Assembly: GCF_900182955.1 (NCBI RefSeq)
Contig: NZ_FXUL01000004.1
Span: 248,001-312,000, forward strand
DNA length: 64,000 bases
DNA from: Noviherbaspirillum suwonense
Lineage (GTDB): Bacteria > Pseudomonadota > Gammaproteobacteria > Burkholderiales > Burkholderiaceae_D
Direction: 5' to 3'
Below the pieces are notes generated by a model that was not told the DNA's origin, ran no database searches, and was given only the letters and a program-made list of their open reading frames with translations. The translations under genes and the position numbers were made by a program. This document shows positions 18,064 to 26,137 of this stretch, piece by piece. Each line of letters begins with the position of its first letter. Position 1 is the stretch's first letter.

Positions 18064-18210
18064 GGAGAACCTTGTCTTGGTAACCGGAAAAAGCAGCGGT
18101 ATTGTAGCAGCCGCGTCGCGCCGCCTCGCGCTCAACAACGGTATCATGCGGCCTTGCAGTGAGCCGGCGCAAGGGCGCCGGATGACGGCGGGAAAACGCG
18201 GGAGCAAAAC

Positions 18211-18852
18211 GTGCGCAATGAAAAGATCCGGGTGCTGATAGTCGACGACCATATCATTGCGCGCAATGGCGTGCGCCTGATGCTGAGCACCGCCGACGAC
18301 ATCGACGTCGTCGGCGAAGCCGAGACCGCGGAAGCCGCGATGCAGCTGGTGCAGAGCGAACGGCTGGATGTGGCCCTGCTCGACATCGCGCTGCCGGACA
18401 AGAGCGGCCTCGAATTGCTGAAGGCCATACGCGCGGCGCGGCCGGGGCTGGCGGTGCTGATGCTGAGCATGTACGCGGAGCAGGTCTACGCGGTGCGGGC
18501 GCTGAAGCTGGGCGCGGCCGGCTACCTGACCAAGAACACGCCGGCCGGCACCATTGCCGACGCGGTGCGCAAGGCCGCCGCCGGCGGCCACCACGTGAGT
18601 TCGACGCTGACCGAGAAGCTTGCCAGCATGATCAGCCGCGGCAGCGAGGCAGCGCATGAAACCCTGTCGCACCGCGAGCTGGAAGTGCTGAAGCTGCTGG
18701 CGGCCGGCGAGAGCCTGGTGCGCATCGCCGAGATGCTGCACCTGAGCCCGAGCACCGTCACCACCTACCGTTCGCGCATCCTGACCAAGACCGGCACCCG
18801 CAGCAATGTCGAACTGACCCGCTATGCGCTGGAGACCGGCATCCTGGTGTGA
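18211..18852 (+). CDS. NarL/FixJ-family response regulator, orphan
   Basis: Two-component transcription factor of 213 residues. The receiver domain (1-120) has the acidic pocket DD at 12-13, phospho-acceptor Asp58 in LLDIALPD, and Lys in YLTKNTPAG. The LuxR-type HTH spans about 148-208 ([40 protein letters not shown]). The start is a GTG preceded by GGGAGC. No histidine kinase is adjacent, so the partner kinase and targets are unknown. Convergent with the heme oxygenase gene. Confidence 0.92.
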   Translation: MRNEKIRVLIVDDHIIARNGVRLMLSTADDIDVVGEAETAEAAMQLVQSERLDVALLDIALPDKSGLELLKAIRAARPGLAVLMLSMYAEQVYAVRALKLGAAGYLTKNTPAGTIADAVRKAAAGGHHVSSTLTEKLASMISRGSEAAHETLSHRELEVLKLLAAGESLVRIAEMLHLSPSTVTTYRSRILTKTGTRSNVELTRYALETGILV

Positions 18853-18861
18853 TGCCCGCGG

Positions 18862-19437
18862 TCAGGCCGCGCCGCGTTCGCGGAACCAGCCGGCCAGCGC
18901 GCTGAAGGCCGCGCGCGCCGCGGCGGCTGCCTCTTCGCGCGCCGCATCGTCGGCCAGCCGCAGCTCGGCTTCCTTGCGGAATGCCAGCCAGTAGCCCGAT
19001 GCCTGCTCGCCATAGCCCGACAGCCAGCGCGCCGGCCAGGGCGCAAGCCGCGGCTTGAGCGTGCGCGACAGCAGCTGCGAGCCGAGTTGCGCGCCTTCAA
19101 GCACATAGGCGGTGCCGATGCGCTGGGCGGCGCTGTCGAGATGCACGGCGGCCGGGGCCCGCGGCAGGCGGGCAATGGCCTCGTCATCGAGGCCGGCCGC
19201 GCGCAGGTCTGCTTCCAGCCAGGCGCTCTTGGAGGAGCGCAGCTGCGGCTCCAGGTGCGCGGGCCAGCCGGCCTGCCATAGCCGCGCCTCGAACGGCTGC
19301 AGCCAGCCATACATCGCGGCGATGAACGCCAGATAGTCGTCGCGGCCGGCGTCGGGCGCGGCAATCCTCAGGCCGGTCTCGAATGCATCGTGAATATCGC
19401 GGGTGGCTTCCCGCAGTGTCTGCATTGCCATGGACAT
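18862..19437 (-). CDS. Biliverdin-producing heme oxygenase (BphO/HmuO family)
   Basis: Opens heme to biliverdin, CO and iron. The 191-residue protein has the proximal heme ligand in LREATRDIHDAFE (His16) and the distal-helix glycine motif YVLEGAQLGSQLLSR. The start at 19437 (MSMAMQTLRE) gives a family-typical N-terminus; the frame remains open far upstream. In many bacteria this enzyme pairs with a bacteriophytochrome, but none is nearby. Iron recovery from heme, or chromophore supply to a phytochrome elsewhere, are both possible. It ends ten bases from the convergent response regulator and starts eight bases after yicC ends, so it may be transcribed with yicC. Confidence 0.88.
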   Translation of the reverse strand: MSMAMQTLREATRDIHDAFETGLRIAAPDAGRDDYLAFIAAMYGWLQPFEARLWQAGWPAHLEPQLRSSKSAWLEADLRAAGLDDEAIARLPRAPAAVHLDSAAQRIGTAYVLEGAQLGSQLLSRTLKPRLAPWPARWLSGYGEQASGYWLAFRKEAELRLADDAAREEAAAAARAAFSALAGWFRERGAA

Positions 19438-19445
19438 AAGGGCGG

Positions 19446-20360
19446 CTACTCCAGGTTCTGCACTTGCTCGCGCATCTGCTCGATCAGCAGCTTCAGCGCC
19501 ATCGCGGCGTCCGACAGCTCCTTGGCCGGCGCCTTGGAGCCCACCGTGTTGGCTTCGCGGTTCAGTTCCTGCATCATGAAGTCCAGCCGCTTGCCGACCT
19601 GGCCGCCCTTTTTCAGGATGTGACGGGTCTCCGCCAGGTGCGCGCCCAGGCGGGTCAGCTCCTCGGCGATGTCGATGCGGATGCCGTACATCGTCACTTC
19701 CTGGCGTATGCGCTCGGCCGCTTCCTGCTGCGACAGCAGCGGCTGCGCGCCGCTGTCGGCGGTCCGCAGCGCCAGCCCAAGGCTCTCGCGCATGCGCTCG
19801 GTGGCCTTCTGCTGGAACTGGGCCACCACCTGCGGCACGATGGGCGTGATGTCGGCGACGATGCGCTCCATGTCGGCCAGGCGGGCCAGCAGCATCGCCT
19901 CCAGCGCCGCGCCCTCGCGCTGGCGCGACGCAACGAAGGCGTCCAGCGCCTCCACCGCGGCGGCGCCGATGTCGGCCTGCAAGGTGTCCTGCGACGCGGC
20001 GGCGTCCTCCACCATGCCGGGCCAGCGGAGCAGTTCGCCGACCGACAGCGCGGCGGCCTGCGGGAAGCCGGCCTGGATCTGCGCCTGCAGCGCCGCCAGC
20101 TGGGCCAGCAGCGCCGTGTTGACCGCGGCGCCGGCGATCGCCGCCTTGCGGCCGAAGCTCAGCCGGCACTCGACCTTGCCGCGCGTCACGCGTCCCATGA
20201 TGGCTTCGCGCAACGCCGGCTCGGACGAGCGCAAGTCGTCGTTGATGCGGAACTGCAAGTCGAGGAAGCGGGAGTTGACGCTGCGTAACTCGAGCGTCAG
20301 GGTGCCGTGCGGTGTCTCGCGGGTGACGACCGCGTAGCCTGTCATGCTGCTGATAGCCAA
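19446..20360 (-). CDS. yicC: YicC family endoribonuclease-like protein
   Basis: Member of the YicC/YloC family, stress-associated proteins reported to act as endoribonucleases. The 304 residues start with the hallmark SSMTGYA, and continue with LELRSVNSRFLDLQFRI. The C-terminal DUF1732 region includes TRLGAHLAETRHIL, GKRLDFMMQELNREANTVGSKA and KLLIEQMREQVQNLE. Start taken as TTG at 20360, which keeps the family N-terminus; an ATG lies at 20345. Divergent from the kinase gene and close to gmk, a frequent neighbour of yicC. Confidence 0.93.
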   Translation of the reverse strand: MAISSMTGYAVVTRETPHGTLTLELRSVNSRFLDLQFRINDDLRSSEPALREAIMGRVTRGKVECRLSFGRKAAIAGAAVNTALLAQLAALQAQIQAGFPQAAALSVGELLRWPGMVEDAAASQDTLQADIGAAAVEALDAFVASRQREGAALEAMLLARLADMERIVADITPIVPQVVAQFQQKATERMRESLGLALRTADSGAQPLLSQQEAAERIRQEVTMYGIRIDIAEELTRLGAHLAETRHILKKGGQVGKRLDFMMQELNREANTVGSKAPAKELSDAAMALKLLIEQMREQVQNLE

Positions 20361-20514
20361 AATGAAGTCCTCGAATTCTTTACAAAAAGGGGATTTCTAC
20401 ACACAATCCATGCTTGCCGGCGGCGTCGCCGGGCGGCACAGTATAGGATACCGCCGCAACATCGTACGGCAGCGACGCAAGGTCGGCGCAGCACACCAAG
20501 GACACAGCAAACAC

Positions 20515-21516
20515 ATGGCCGCGCAAAACAATGCCCCGCTACCGGAAGGACTGAACGTAGCCGGGTACCGCATTGTAAAGAAGATAGCGGCCGGGGGCTT
20601 CAGCATCGTCTACCTGGCGCAGGATGAGGAAGGCAACCCGGTTGCCATCAAGGAGTACCTGCCCAGCTCGCTGGCGCTGCGCAAGTCCGGCGAACTGGCG
20701 CCGCAGGTCGCGCCGGAAAACCTGCCGGTGTTCCGCATCGGGCTCAAGTGCTTCTTCGAGGAAGGCCGGGCGCTGGCCCGCATCAACCATCCGAACGTGG
20801 TGTCGGTGCAGAATTTCTTCCGCGCGCACGACACCGTCTACATGGTGATGGCGTACGAGCACGGGCGCTCGCTGCAGGACCATATCCTGCGCCGCCGCGA
20901 ACGCGGGGAGAAGCCGCTGGTGTCCGAGCGCTTCATCCGCAAGATGTTCAGCCAGGTCATGCAGGGCCTGCGCGAGGTCCATGCGAACAAGCTGCTGCAC
21001 CTGGATTTGAAGCCGGCCAACATCTACCTGCGCCTGGACGGCACGCCGATCCTGCTCGACTTCGGCGCGGCGCGGCAGACGCTGCGCGCCGACCTGCCCA
21101 AGCTGTACCCGATGTACACGCCGGGCTTTGCGCCGCCCGAGCTGTACACCCGCGGCGGCTCGCTCGGGCCGTGGTCGGACATCTACAGCATCGGCGCGTC
21201 GATGTTTGCCTGCATGGTCGGCGCGCCGCCGCAGCCGGCCGACCAGCGCCTGAAGAACGACAGGATGGAGCATCACTACGACAAGCTGCACGGCGTGTAT
21301 TCGCCCGAGCTGATCGAGGTCATACGCTGGTGCCTGCTGACCGACCCGCTGCAGCGGCCGCAAAGCGTGTTCGCGGTGCAGAAGGCGCTGCGCCAGGACC
21401 TGCCCGAGCCGGCGCCCGCGCCGGACTTCCTGGCGCGCATGAAACGCCAGCTGCGCGCGATGCTGGGGCAGAAGCGCCAGCCCGACCCCGACACGATCCA
21501 GGAAAACACGAGGTAA
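20515..21516 (+). CDS. Hanks-type serine/threonine protein kinase
   Basis: Cytosolic eukaryotic-like kinase, 333 residues, no membrane helix. The kinase fold fills about 18-300: glycine loop [12 protein letters not shown], Lys46 in VAIKEYLP, catalytic loop [11 protein letters not shown] (Asp164; Leu replaces the usual Arg of HRD), DFG at 182-184, and APPELY. Lacking the HRD arginine, it should not need activation-loop phosphorylation (RD-kinase rule). The C-terminal 35 residues are basic and Pro-rich. It is followed after six bases by a PP2C phosphatase, giving a kinase-phosphatase switch; substrates unknown. The upstream frame is open to 20344, but the ATG at 20515 matches the domain start. 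Confidence 0.92.
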   Translation: MAAQNNAPLPEGLNVAGYRIVKKIAAGGFSIVYLAQDEEGNPVAIKEYLPSSLALRKSGELAPQVAPENLPVFRIGLKCFFEEGRALARINHPNVVSVQNFFRAHDTVYMVMAYEHGRSLQDHILRRRERGEKPLVSERFIRKMFSQVMQGLREVHANKLLHLDLKPANIYLRLDGTPILLDFGAARQTLRADLPKLYPMYTPGFAPPELYTRGGSLGPWSDIYSIGASMFACMVGAPPQPADQRLKNDRMEHHYDKLHGVYSPELIEVIRWCLLTDPLQRPQSVFAVQKALRQDLPEPAPAPDFLARMKRQLRAMLGQKRQPDPDTIQENTR

Positions 21517-21522
21517 GCGGCA

Positions 21523-22458
21523 ATGCGATTTTCAATCTACCAGGAAAGCCTGATCGGCGGCCGCAAGGTCAACCAGGACCGCATGGGCTACTGCTATACC
21601 CGCGACGCCTTGCTGATGCTGCTGGCCGACGGCATGGGCGGCCATATCCAGGGCGAGGTGGCGGCGACGATCGCGATGCAGACGATGTCGGCGCTGTTCC
21701 AGGAAGTGGCGGTGCCGCATGTGAAGAAGCCCGAGCAGTTCCTGGAGGATGGCATGTTCGCCGCGCACCGCGAGATCCACCGCTACCGCGCGGTCAACAA
21801 CCTGCCCGAGTCGCCGCGCACGACGCTGGTGGCCTGCCTGGTGCAGCACGGGACCGCGCTGTGGGCGCATGTCGGCGACTCCCGGCTCTATTGGATGCGG
21901 CGCGGCCAGATCATCGCGCGCACCCGCGACCACTCGCGGGTGGAGGCGCTGATTGCGCAGGGCAGGCTGGACCCGGCCGAGCGCGACACCCACCCGGACC
22001 GCAACAAGCTGTTCAACTGCATCGGCGCGCCGACCATCCCGATGATCGACATCGGCCGGCCCTCGCTGCTGCAGCCCGGCGACGTCATCATGATGTGTTC
22101 GGACGGCCTGTGGGCGGTGCTGCCCGAACAGGCGCTGGCCGCGGCCATCGGCGGCAGCACCGTGGTCCGGGCGGTGCCCGAGATGGTGAATGCGGCCGCC
22201 GCGCTGGCCGGCCGGCACAGCGACAATGTGACCGCGATGGCGATGATGTGGGAAGACGATGGCCAGGCCGGCGCCGGCGACGGCGGCCTGATCACGACCA
22301 GCCTGGTGCCGCTGGGTGCGGTGACCACCACCATCCATGCGCCGCGCCATGCCGACCTCGAAGGCGCCGACCAGTTCGACGACAGCGAGATCGAGAAGGC
22401 CATTGCCGAGATACGCGACGCCATCGACAAGTCGTCCCGACTGACACACAAGGATTGA
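21523..22458 (+). CDS. PP2C-family serine/threonine protein phosphatase
   Basis: Metal-dependent phosphatase (311 aa) that likely reverses the action of the kinase encoded just upstream. Motifs: [10 protein letters not shown] (first metal aspartate), [44 protein letters not shown], and [10 protein letters not shown] near residue 240. A C-terminal tail of about 65 residues beyond the catalytic domain is of unknown role. It is spaced 11 bases from rph. Such pairs occur in type VI secretion loci, but no such genes are here. Confidence 0.93.
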   Translation: MRFSIYQESLIGGRKVNQDRMGYCYTRDALLMLLADGMGGHIQGEVAATIAMQTMSALFQEVAVPHVKKPEQFLEDGMFAAHREIHRYRAVNNLPESPRTTLVACLVQHGTALWAHVGDSRLYWMRRGQIIARTRDHSRVEALIAQGRLDPAERDTHPDRNKLFNCIGAPTIPMIDIGRPSLLQPGDVIMMCSDGLWAVLPEQALAAAIGGSTVVRAVPEMVNAAAALAGRHSDNVTAMAMMWEDDGQAGAGDGGLITTSLVPLGAVTTTIHAPRHADLEGADQFDDSEIEKAIAEIRDAIDKSSRLTHKD

Positions 22459-22469
22459 AGGATCAACCC

Positions 22470-23201
22470 ATGCAGCAAGAACGTTCGGGCGGCCGCGCCG
22501 CCGACCAGCTACGCGACGTGCGCATCACCCGCCAATACACGAAGCATGCGGAAGGCTCGGTGCTGATCGAATGCGGCGACACCCGCGTGCTGTGCACCGC
22601 CAGCCTGCAGGACAAGGTGCCGCCGTTCCTGAAAGGGAAGGGGCAGGGCTGGCTGACCGCGGAGTACGGCATGCTGCCGCGCTCGACCCACAGCCGGATG
22701 GACCGCGAGGCGGCCAAGGGCAAGCAGTCCGGCCGCACACAGGAGATCCAGCGCCTGATCGGACGCTCGCTGCGGGCCGCATTCGACCTGCGCGCCTTCG
22801 GGGAGCGCACGCTGCAGCTGGACTGCGACGTGCTGCAGGCCGACGGCGGCACCCGCACCGCGTCCATTACCGGCGCGATGGTCGCGGCATACGACGCCTT
22901 TTCGACGCTGCTCGCCAGCGGCGCGATCAGCGCGATGCCGGTCAGGCATTTCGTGGCGGCGGTGTCGGTCGGCGTCTATCGCGGCCTGCCGCTGCTGGAC
23001 CTGGACTATGTCGAGGATTCGGGCTGCGACACCGACATGAACGTGGTGATGACCGAGGCGGGTCGCTTCATCGAAGTGCAGGGCACGGCCGAGGGCGAAG
23101 CCTTCGACCGCGCGACCATGGACAAGCTGCTCGACCTTGCGCAGGACGGCATCGCGGAGCTGGTGCGCCTGCAGCAGCGCGCGCTGGGCCTGGCCGCATG
23201 A
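22470..23201 (+). CDS. rph: Ribonuclease PH
   Basis: Phosphate-dependent 3' exonuclease that trims tRNA precursors. The 243 residues include the N-terminal [26 protein letters not shown] pattern, the substrate-binding [33 protein letters not shown] region with its arginines, and [17 protein letters not shown]. The start at 22470 follows a purine-rich AAGGAT site. Next is rdgB, a gene pair typical of proteobacteria. Confidence 0.96.
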   Translation: MQQERSGGRAADQLRDVRITRQYTKHAEGSVLIECGDTRVLCTASLQDKVPPFLKGKGQGWLTAEYGMLPRSTHSRMDREAAKGKQSGRTQEIQRLIGRSLRAAFDLRAFGERTLQLDCDVLQADGGTRTASITGAMVAAYDAFSTLLASGAISAMPVRHFVAAVSVGVYRGLPLLDLDYVEDSGCDTDMNVVMTEAGRFIEVQGTAEGEAFDRATMDKLLDLAQDGIAELVRLQQRALGLAA

Positions 23202-23226
23202 GACTTATTCTAGGATGACAGACCGC

Positions 23227-23811
23227 ATGACACGAACCCTGATACTGGCTTCCAACAATGCCGGCAAGCTGCGCGAGTTCGCGTCGCTGCTGGCGCCGCT
23301 CGGCTTGAACGTGGAGCCGCAGGGCGCGCACGACGTGCCCGAGGCCGACGAGCCGCACCCGACCTTCGTCGAGAACGCGCTGGAGAAGGCCCGCCATGCG
23401 TCCCGGCTCACCGGCCTGCCGGCGCTGGCCGACGACTCCGGCGTCTGCGTCAATGCACTGGGCGGCGCGCCCGGCGTGCTGTCCGCCCGCTATGCGGGCG
23501 AGCCGAAGTCGGACCAGCGCAATAATGAAAAGCTGATCGCCGACCTGGCGGCGCATGTGGACAAGTCCGCTTACTACTACTGCGTGCTGGTCTACGTCCG
23601 CCATGCGGACGACCCGCAGCCCATCATCGCCGACGCCCGCTGGCATGGCGTGATGCTGGACCGGCCGCGCGGCGAGGGCGGCTTCGGCTACGACCCGTAT
23701 TTCCTGCTGCCGGAACTCGGCCTGACCGCGGCCGAACTGGCCGCTGCCGACAAGAACCGGCTGTCGCATCGCGGCCAGGCGCTGCGCCTGCTGGTGGAGA
23801 AGCTGCGTTGA
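23227..23811 (+). CDS. rdgB: dITP/XTP pyrophosphatase RdgB
   Basis: House-cleaning enzyme that removes non-canonical purine triphosphates. The 194-residue protein has SNNAGKLREF at the N-terminus, the catalytic stretch FVENALEKARHASRLTGLPALADDSGVCV, and EGGFGYDPYFLLPELG and LSHRGQAL near the end. An alternative in-frame ATG lies at 23215 (MTDRMTRTL). Its stop overlaps the hemW start by four bases. Confidence 0.96.
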   Translation: MTRTLILASNNAGKLREFASLLAPLGLNVEPQGAHDVPEADEPHPTFVENALEKARHASRLTGLPALADDSGVCVNALGGAPGVLSARYAGEPKSDQRNNEKLIADLAAHVDKSAYYYCVLVYVRHADDPQPIIADARWHGVMLDRPRGEGGFGYDPYFLLPELGLTAAELAAADKNRLSHRGQALRLLVEKLR

Positions 23812-25037
23812 TCCCCATCATCCCCGCCGGCGCGTCGACCGCGCCCACCGCCGCCCGCGCCGCCACCGCCTATCTCGCGCCCGGCGCGCTGAACCTGGCT
23901 GCCTTGCCGCCGCTGTCGCTGTACGTGCATTTCCCGTGGTGCGTGCGCAAGTGCCCGTACTGCGACTTCAACTCGCACCAGGCCAGCGGCGAGATGCCGG
24001 AGGACGCCTACCTCGACGCGGTGCGCGCCGACCTCGAAAGCGCGCTGCCGCTGGTCTGGGGCCGCAAGATCTTCACGGTATTCATCGGCGGCGGCACGCC
24101 CAGCCTGATGTCGGCCCGCGGACTCGACCGGCTGATGTCGGACATCCGCGCGCTGCTGCCGCTGGACGGCGCGGCCGAGATCACGATGGAAGCCAACCCC
24201 GGCACCTTCGAGGCCGAGAAGTTTCGTTCCTACCGGGCCTCCGGCATCAACCGCCTGTCCATCGGCATCCAGAGCTTCAACCCGCAGCACCTGAAGGCGC
24301 TGGGCCGCATCCACGACGGCGAGCAGGCGCGCCGCGCGATCGAGATTGCACAGGACAGCTTCGACAACTTCAACCTCGACCTGATGTATGCGCTGCCGTC
24401 GCAGACCCTGGCCGAAGCCGAAGCCGACCTCGCCACCGCGCTGTCGTTCGCGCCGCCCCACCTGTCGATGTATCACCTGACGATGGAGCCCAACACCGAG
24501 TTCGCCAAGTACCCGCCGTCGCTGCCCGACGATGACGCCAGCGCCGAGATGCAGGACATGATCGCCGCACGCACCGCCGCCGCGGGCTTCCGGCATTACG
24601 AAGTGTCGGCCTATGCGCAGCCGGGTCGCGAGGCGCGGCACAACCTGAATTACTGGCAGTTCGGAGACTATCTCGGCGTTGGGGCCGGGGCGCATTCGAA
24701 GCTGTCGTTTCCGCATCGGGTGATCCGGCAGGCGCGCTACAAGATGCCTGTTGCGTACATGCAGCATGCGATGGCTGGCAATGCGGTGCATCAGGAAAAC
24801 GAAGTGGGACGGAACGAGCTCGGGTTTGAGTTCATGCTCAATGCGATGCGGTTGACCGCGGGTGTCGAGTCGAGGATGTTTGCGGAGCGGACGGGGATGG
24901 GGTTGAATGCGATCGAGCGCCGGCTCGATGCGGCGGAAGCGAAGGGCTTGGTGTATCGGGATCACATGGTGATCAGGCCGACCGAGCTGGGGCAGCGGTT
25001 CCTTAATGATCTGCAGGAGATGTTCCTGCCGGATTAG
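23808..25037 (+). CDS. hemW: Radical SAM heme chaperone HemW
   Basis: Heme-binding radical SAM protein (409 aa), often mis-annotated as coproporphyrinogen III oxidase. The iron-sulfur motif CVRKCPYC (Cys45, Cys49, Cys52) has the HemW-type spacing. GGGTPSLM, the SIGIQSFN strand and HNLNYWQFGDYLGVGAGAH match the family. The C-terminal HemN_C domain ends the protein. Start is a TTG overlapping the rdgB stop. The N-terminal 30 residues are Ala/Pro-rich and may be partly an over-extension. Last gene of the kinase-PP2C-rph-rdgB-hemW run. The palindromic repeat begins about 50 bases after its stop. Confidence 0.95.
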   Translation: MIPIIPAGASTAPTAARAATAYLAPGALNLAALPPLSLYVHFPWCVRKCPYCDFNSHQASGEMPEDAYLDAVRADLESALPLVWGRKIFTVFIGGGTPSLMSARGLDRLMSDIRALLPLDGAAEITMEANPGTFEAEKFRSYRASGINRLSIGIQSFNPQHLKALGRIHDGEQARRAIEIAQDSFDNFNLDLMYALPSQTLAEAEADLATALSFAPPHLSMYHLTMEPNTEFAKYPPSLPDDDASAEMQDMIAARTAAAGFRHYEVSAYAQPGREARHNLNYWQFGDYLGVGAGAHSKLSFPHRVIRQARYKMPVAYMQHAMAGNAVHQENEVGRNELGFEFMLNAMRLTAGVESRMFAERTGMGLNAIERRLDAAEAKGLVYRDHMVIRPTELGQRFLNDLQEMFLPD

Positions 25038-25288
25038 GTGGGGCTTGCCAGCGGGGGATGGAGGATGGGAGCTGGCGGCGTTGGTGTCGCGCGTGTGCCG
25101 GTTTTGCTCCGCGCAGCGACAGTTGCGGTTGTTGTTGACGTTAGTCCCGCGCAGCGACCGTTATTGTTGCCTTTGAACTGGCCGTTGCTGCTGCCTTTGA
25201 AGTAGCCGTTGCCATTGCTGTTGAAGTGGCCGTTGCAGTGAGTCCCCGTTAGATGGCGACGCGTCGCCAGTGCCTGAAACGGATAAAG

Positions 25289-25327
25289 AAGCGTCCGCTG
25301 TCTGAGCGTAGCGAGTTTCGGACGCTT
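25289..25327. repeat. Hairpin unit of the palindrome, left copy
   Basis: Perfect 9-bp arms AAGCGTCCG / CGGACGCTT enclose a 21-base interior with partial self-complementarity (CTGAGCG ... GCGAG). An inverted, near-identical copy lies at 25753-25791. Confidence 0.8.
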
Positions 25328-25752
25328 CCCGTTTCAGGTGCTGGCGGCGCGTGCAGTCCGCGCAGCGGACCGCCATCGTAGGGGTCGCCTTTTTTGCCCC
25401 ACTTTTTTGGCGAAGCAAAAAAGCGGGTCGGCTGCCGGGCCGAACACCCGGCTACTCCCCACGGCAGTGAAGCCTCAATGTTTCACCCGCCAGCAGACGC
25501 AGCATCGGCGCCTTGCGTTGTGGCGCGTGTTCCTGACGTGCAGCCGCCGCAAACTGCAGAAGCGGCTTCGCGACGGTGCGCCGGCGGGCGGGTGAAGCGA
25601 TACGTGTGCCCTGCCGGACGACCTAGCCGGGAGTCCGTCCCGGCGGCCGGGTCACTTCTTTTGCTTCGCCAAAAGAAGTAACCAAGAAAAGGCGACCCCG
25701 GAGATGCCGCCCCGCTGCGCGGGGTGCCCACGCCGCTGGCACCGAAATCGGG

Positions 25753-25791
25753 AAGCGTCCGAAACTCGCTTCGCTCAGACAGCGGACGCTT
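25753..25791. repeat. Hairpin unit of the palindrome, right copy
   Basis: Inverted counterpart of the unit at 25289-25327: same 9-bp arms, with an interior that differs by one base from the reverse complement of the left copy (TTCGCTC against TACGCTC). Confidence 0.8.
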
Positions 25792-26137
25792 CTCTATCCG
25801 ATTTCGGCACCAGCGACGTGGCGTCATCAACGGGGATTCACTGCAACGGCAACGGCAACTGCCACTTCAACGGCAACTGCCACTTCAACGGCAACTGGAC
25901 AAGCAACGGCAACGGCAACGGCAACGGCAACTGTCGCTGCGCGGGGCTAACGTCAACAGCAACCGTCGCTACGCGGAACGTCAACGGCAACGACGCGATG
26001 CGGCTGAGGCATCCTTCGGAAGCGCTGCGGCGCAGCCTGCTCAAGGCTAACGGAAATGGCGGAAGCCCCCGTGAATCAAGCGCCACGGCATTCGCAACAG
26101 CCACCGCTGCCCGCTGCCCGCGACCCCCTGATCCCCT

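Larger units (their letters stand above)
25090..25980. repeat. Large imperfect palindrome of nested inverted and short tandem repeats
   Basis: The gap between hemW and the convergent carboxylase gene is filled by a roughly 890-base element whose two halves are inverted copies around about 25,540. Matching arm segments, outside in, are as follows. A GCGCAGCG/CGTTAGTCC block lies at 25110-25160, mirrored at 25928-25975. A block rich in CGTTGC/GTTGAAGTGGC units lies at 25160-25250, mirrored by CAACGGCAACTGCCACTT units at 25829-25930. A 39-base hairpin lies at 25289-25327, mirrored at 25753-25791. A GGGGTCGCCTTTT...TTGGCGAAGCAAAA block lies at 25381-25430, mirrored at 25645-25698. The central 200 bases are not obviously symmetrical. 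No frame resembles a protein family. I recall TTGGCGAAGCAAAA-type sequences as common extragenic repeats in beta- and gammaproteobacteria, but this was not checked here. Confidence 0.8.

Noticed and set aside
18064-18741. Extended N-terminus for guanylate kinase
   Set aside because: It is antisense to the response regulator and puts the P-loop more than 200 residues from the start.
20515-22458. Kinase-phosphatase pair as part of a type VI secretion locus
   Set aside because: No tss, hcp or vgrG genes in the window; neighbours are rph, rdgB and hemW.
25338-25830. Small open frames inside the palindromic repeat
   Set aside because: Both strands give similar low-information frames because of the palindrome; no start sites or families.
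25829-25990. CAACGG repeats as a CRISPR array
   Set aside because: Units are far shorter than CRISPR repeats, spacers are absent and no cas gene is nearby.
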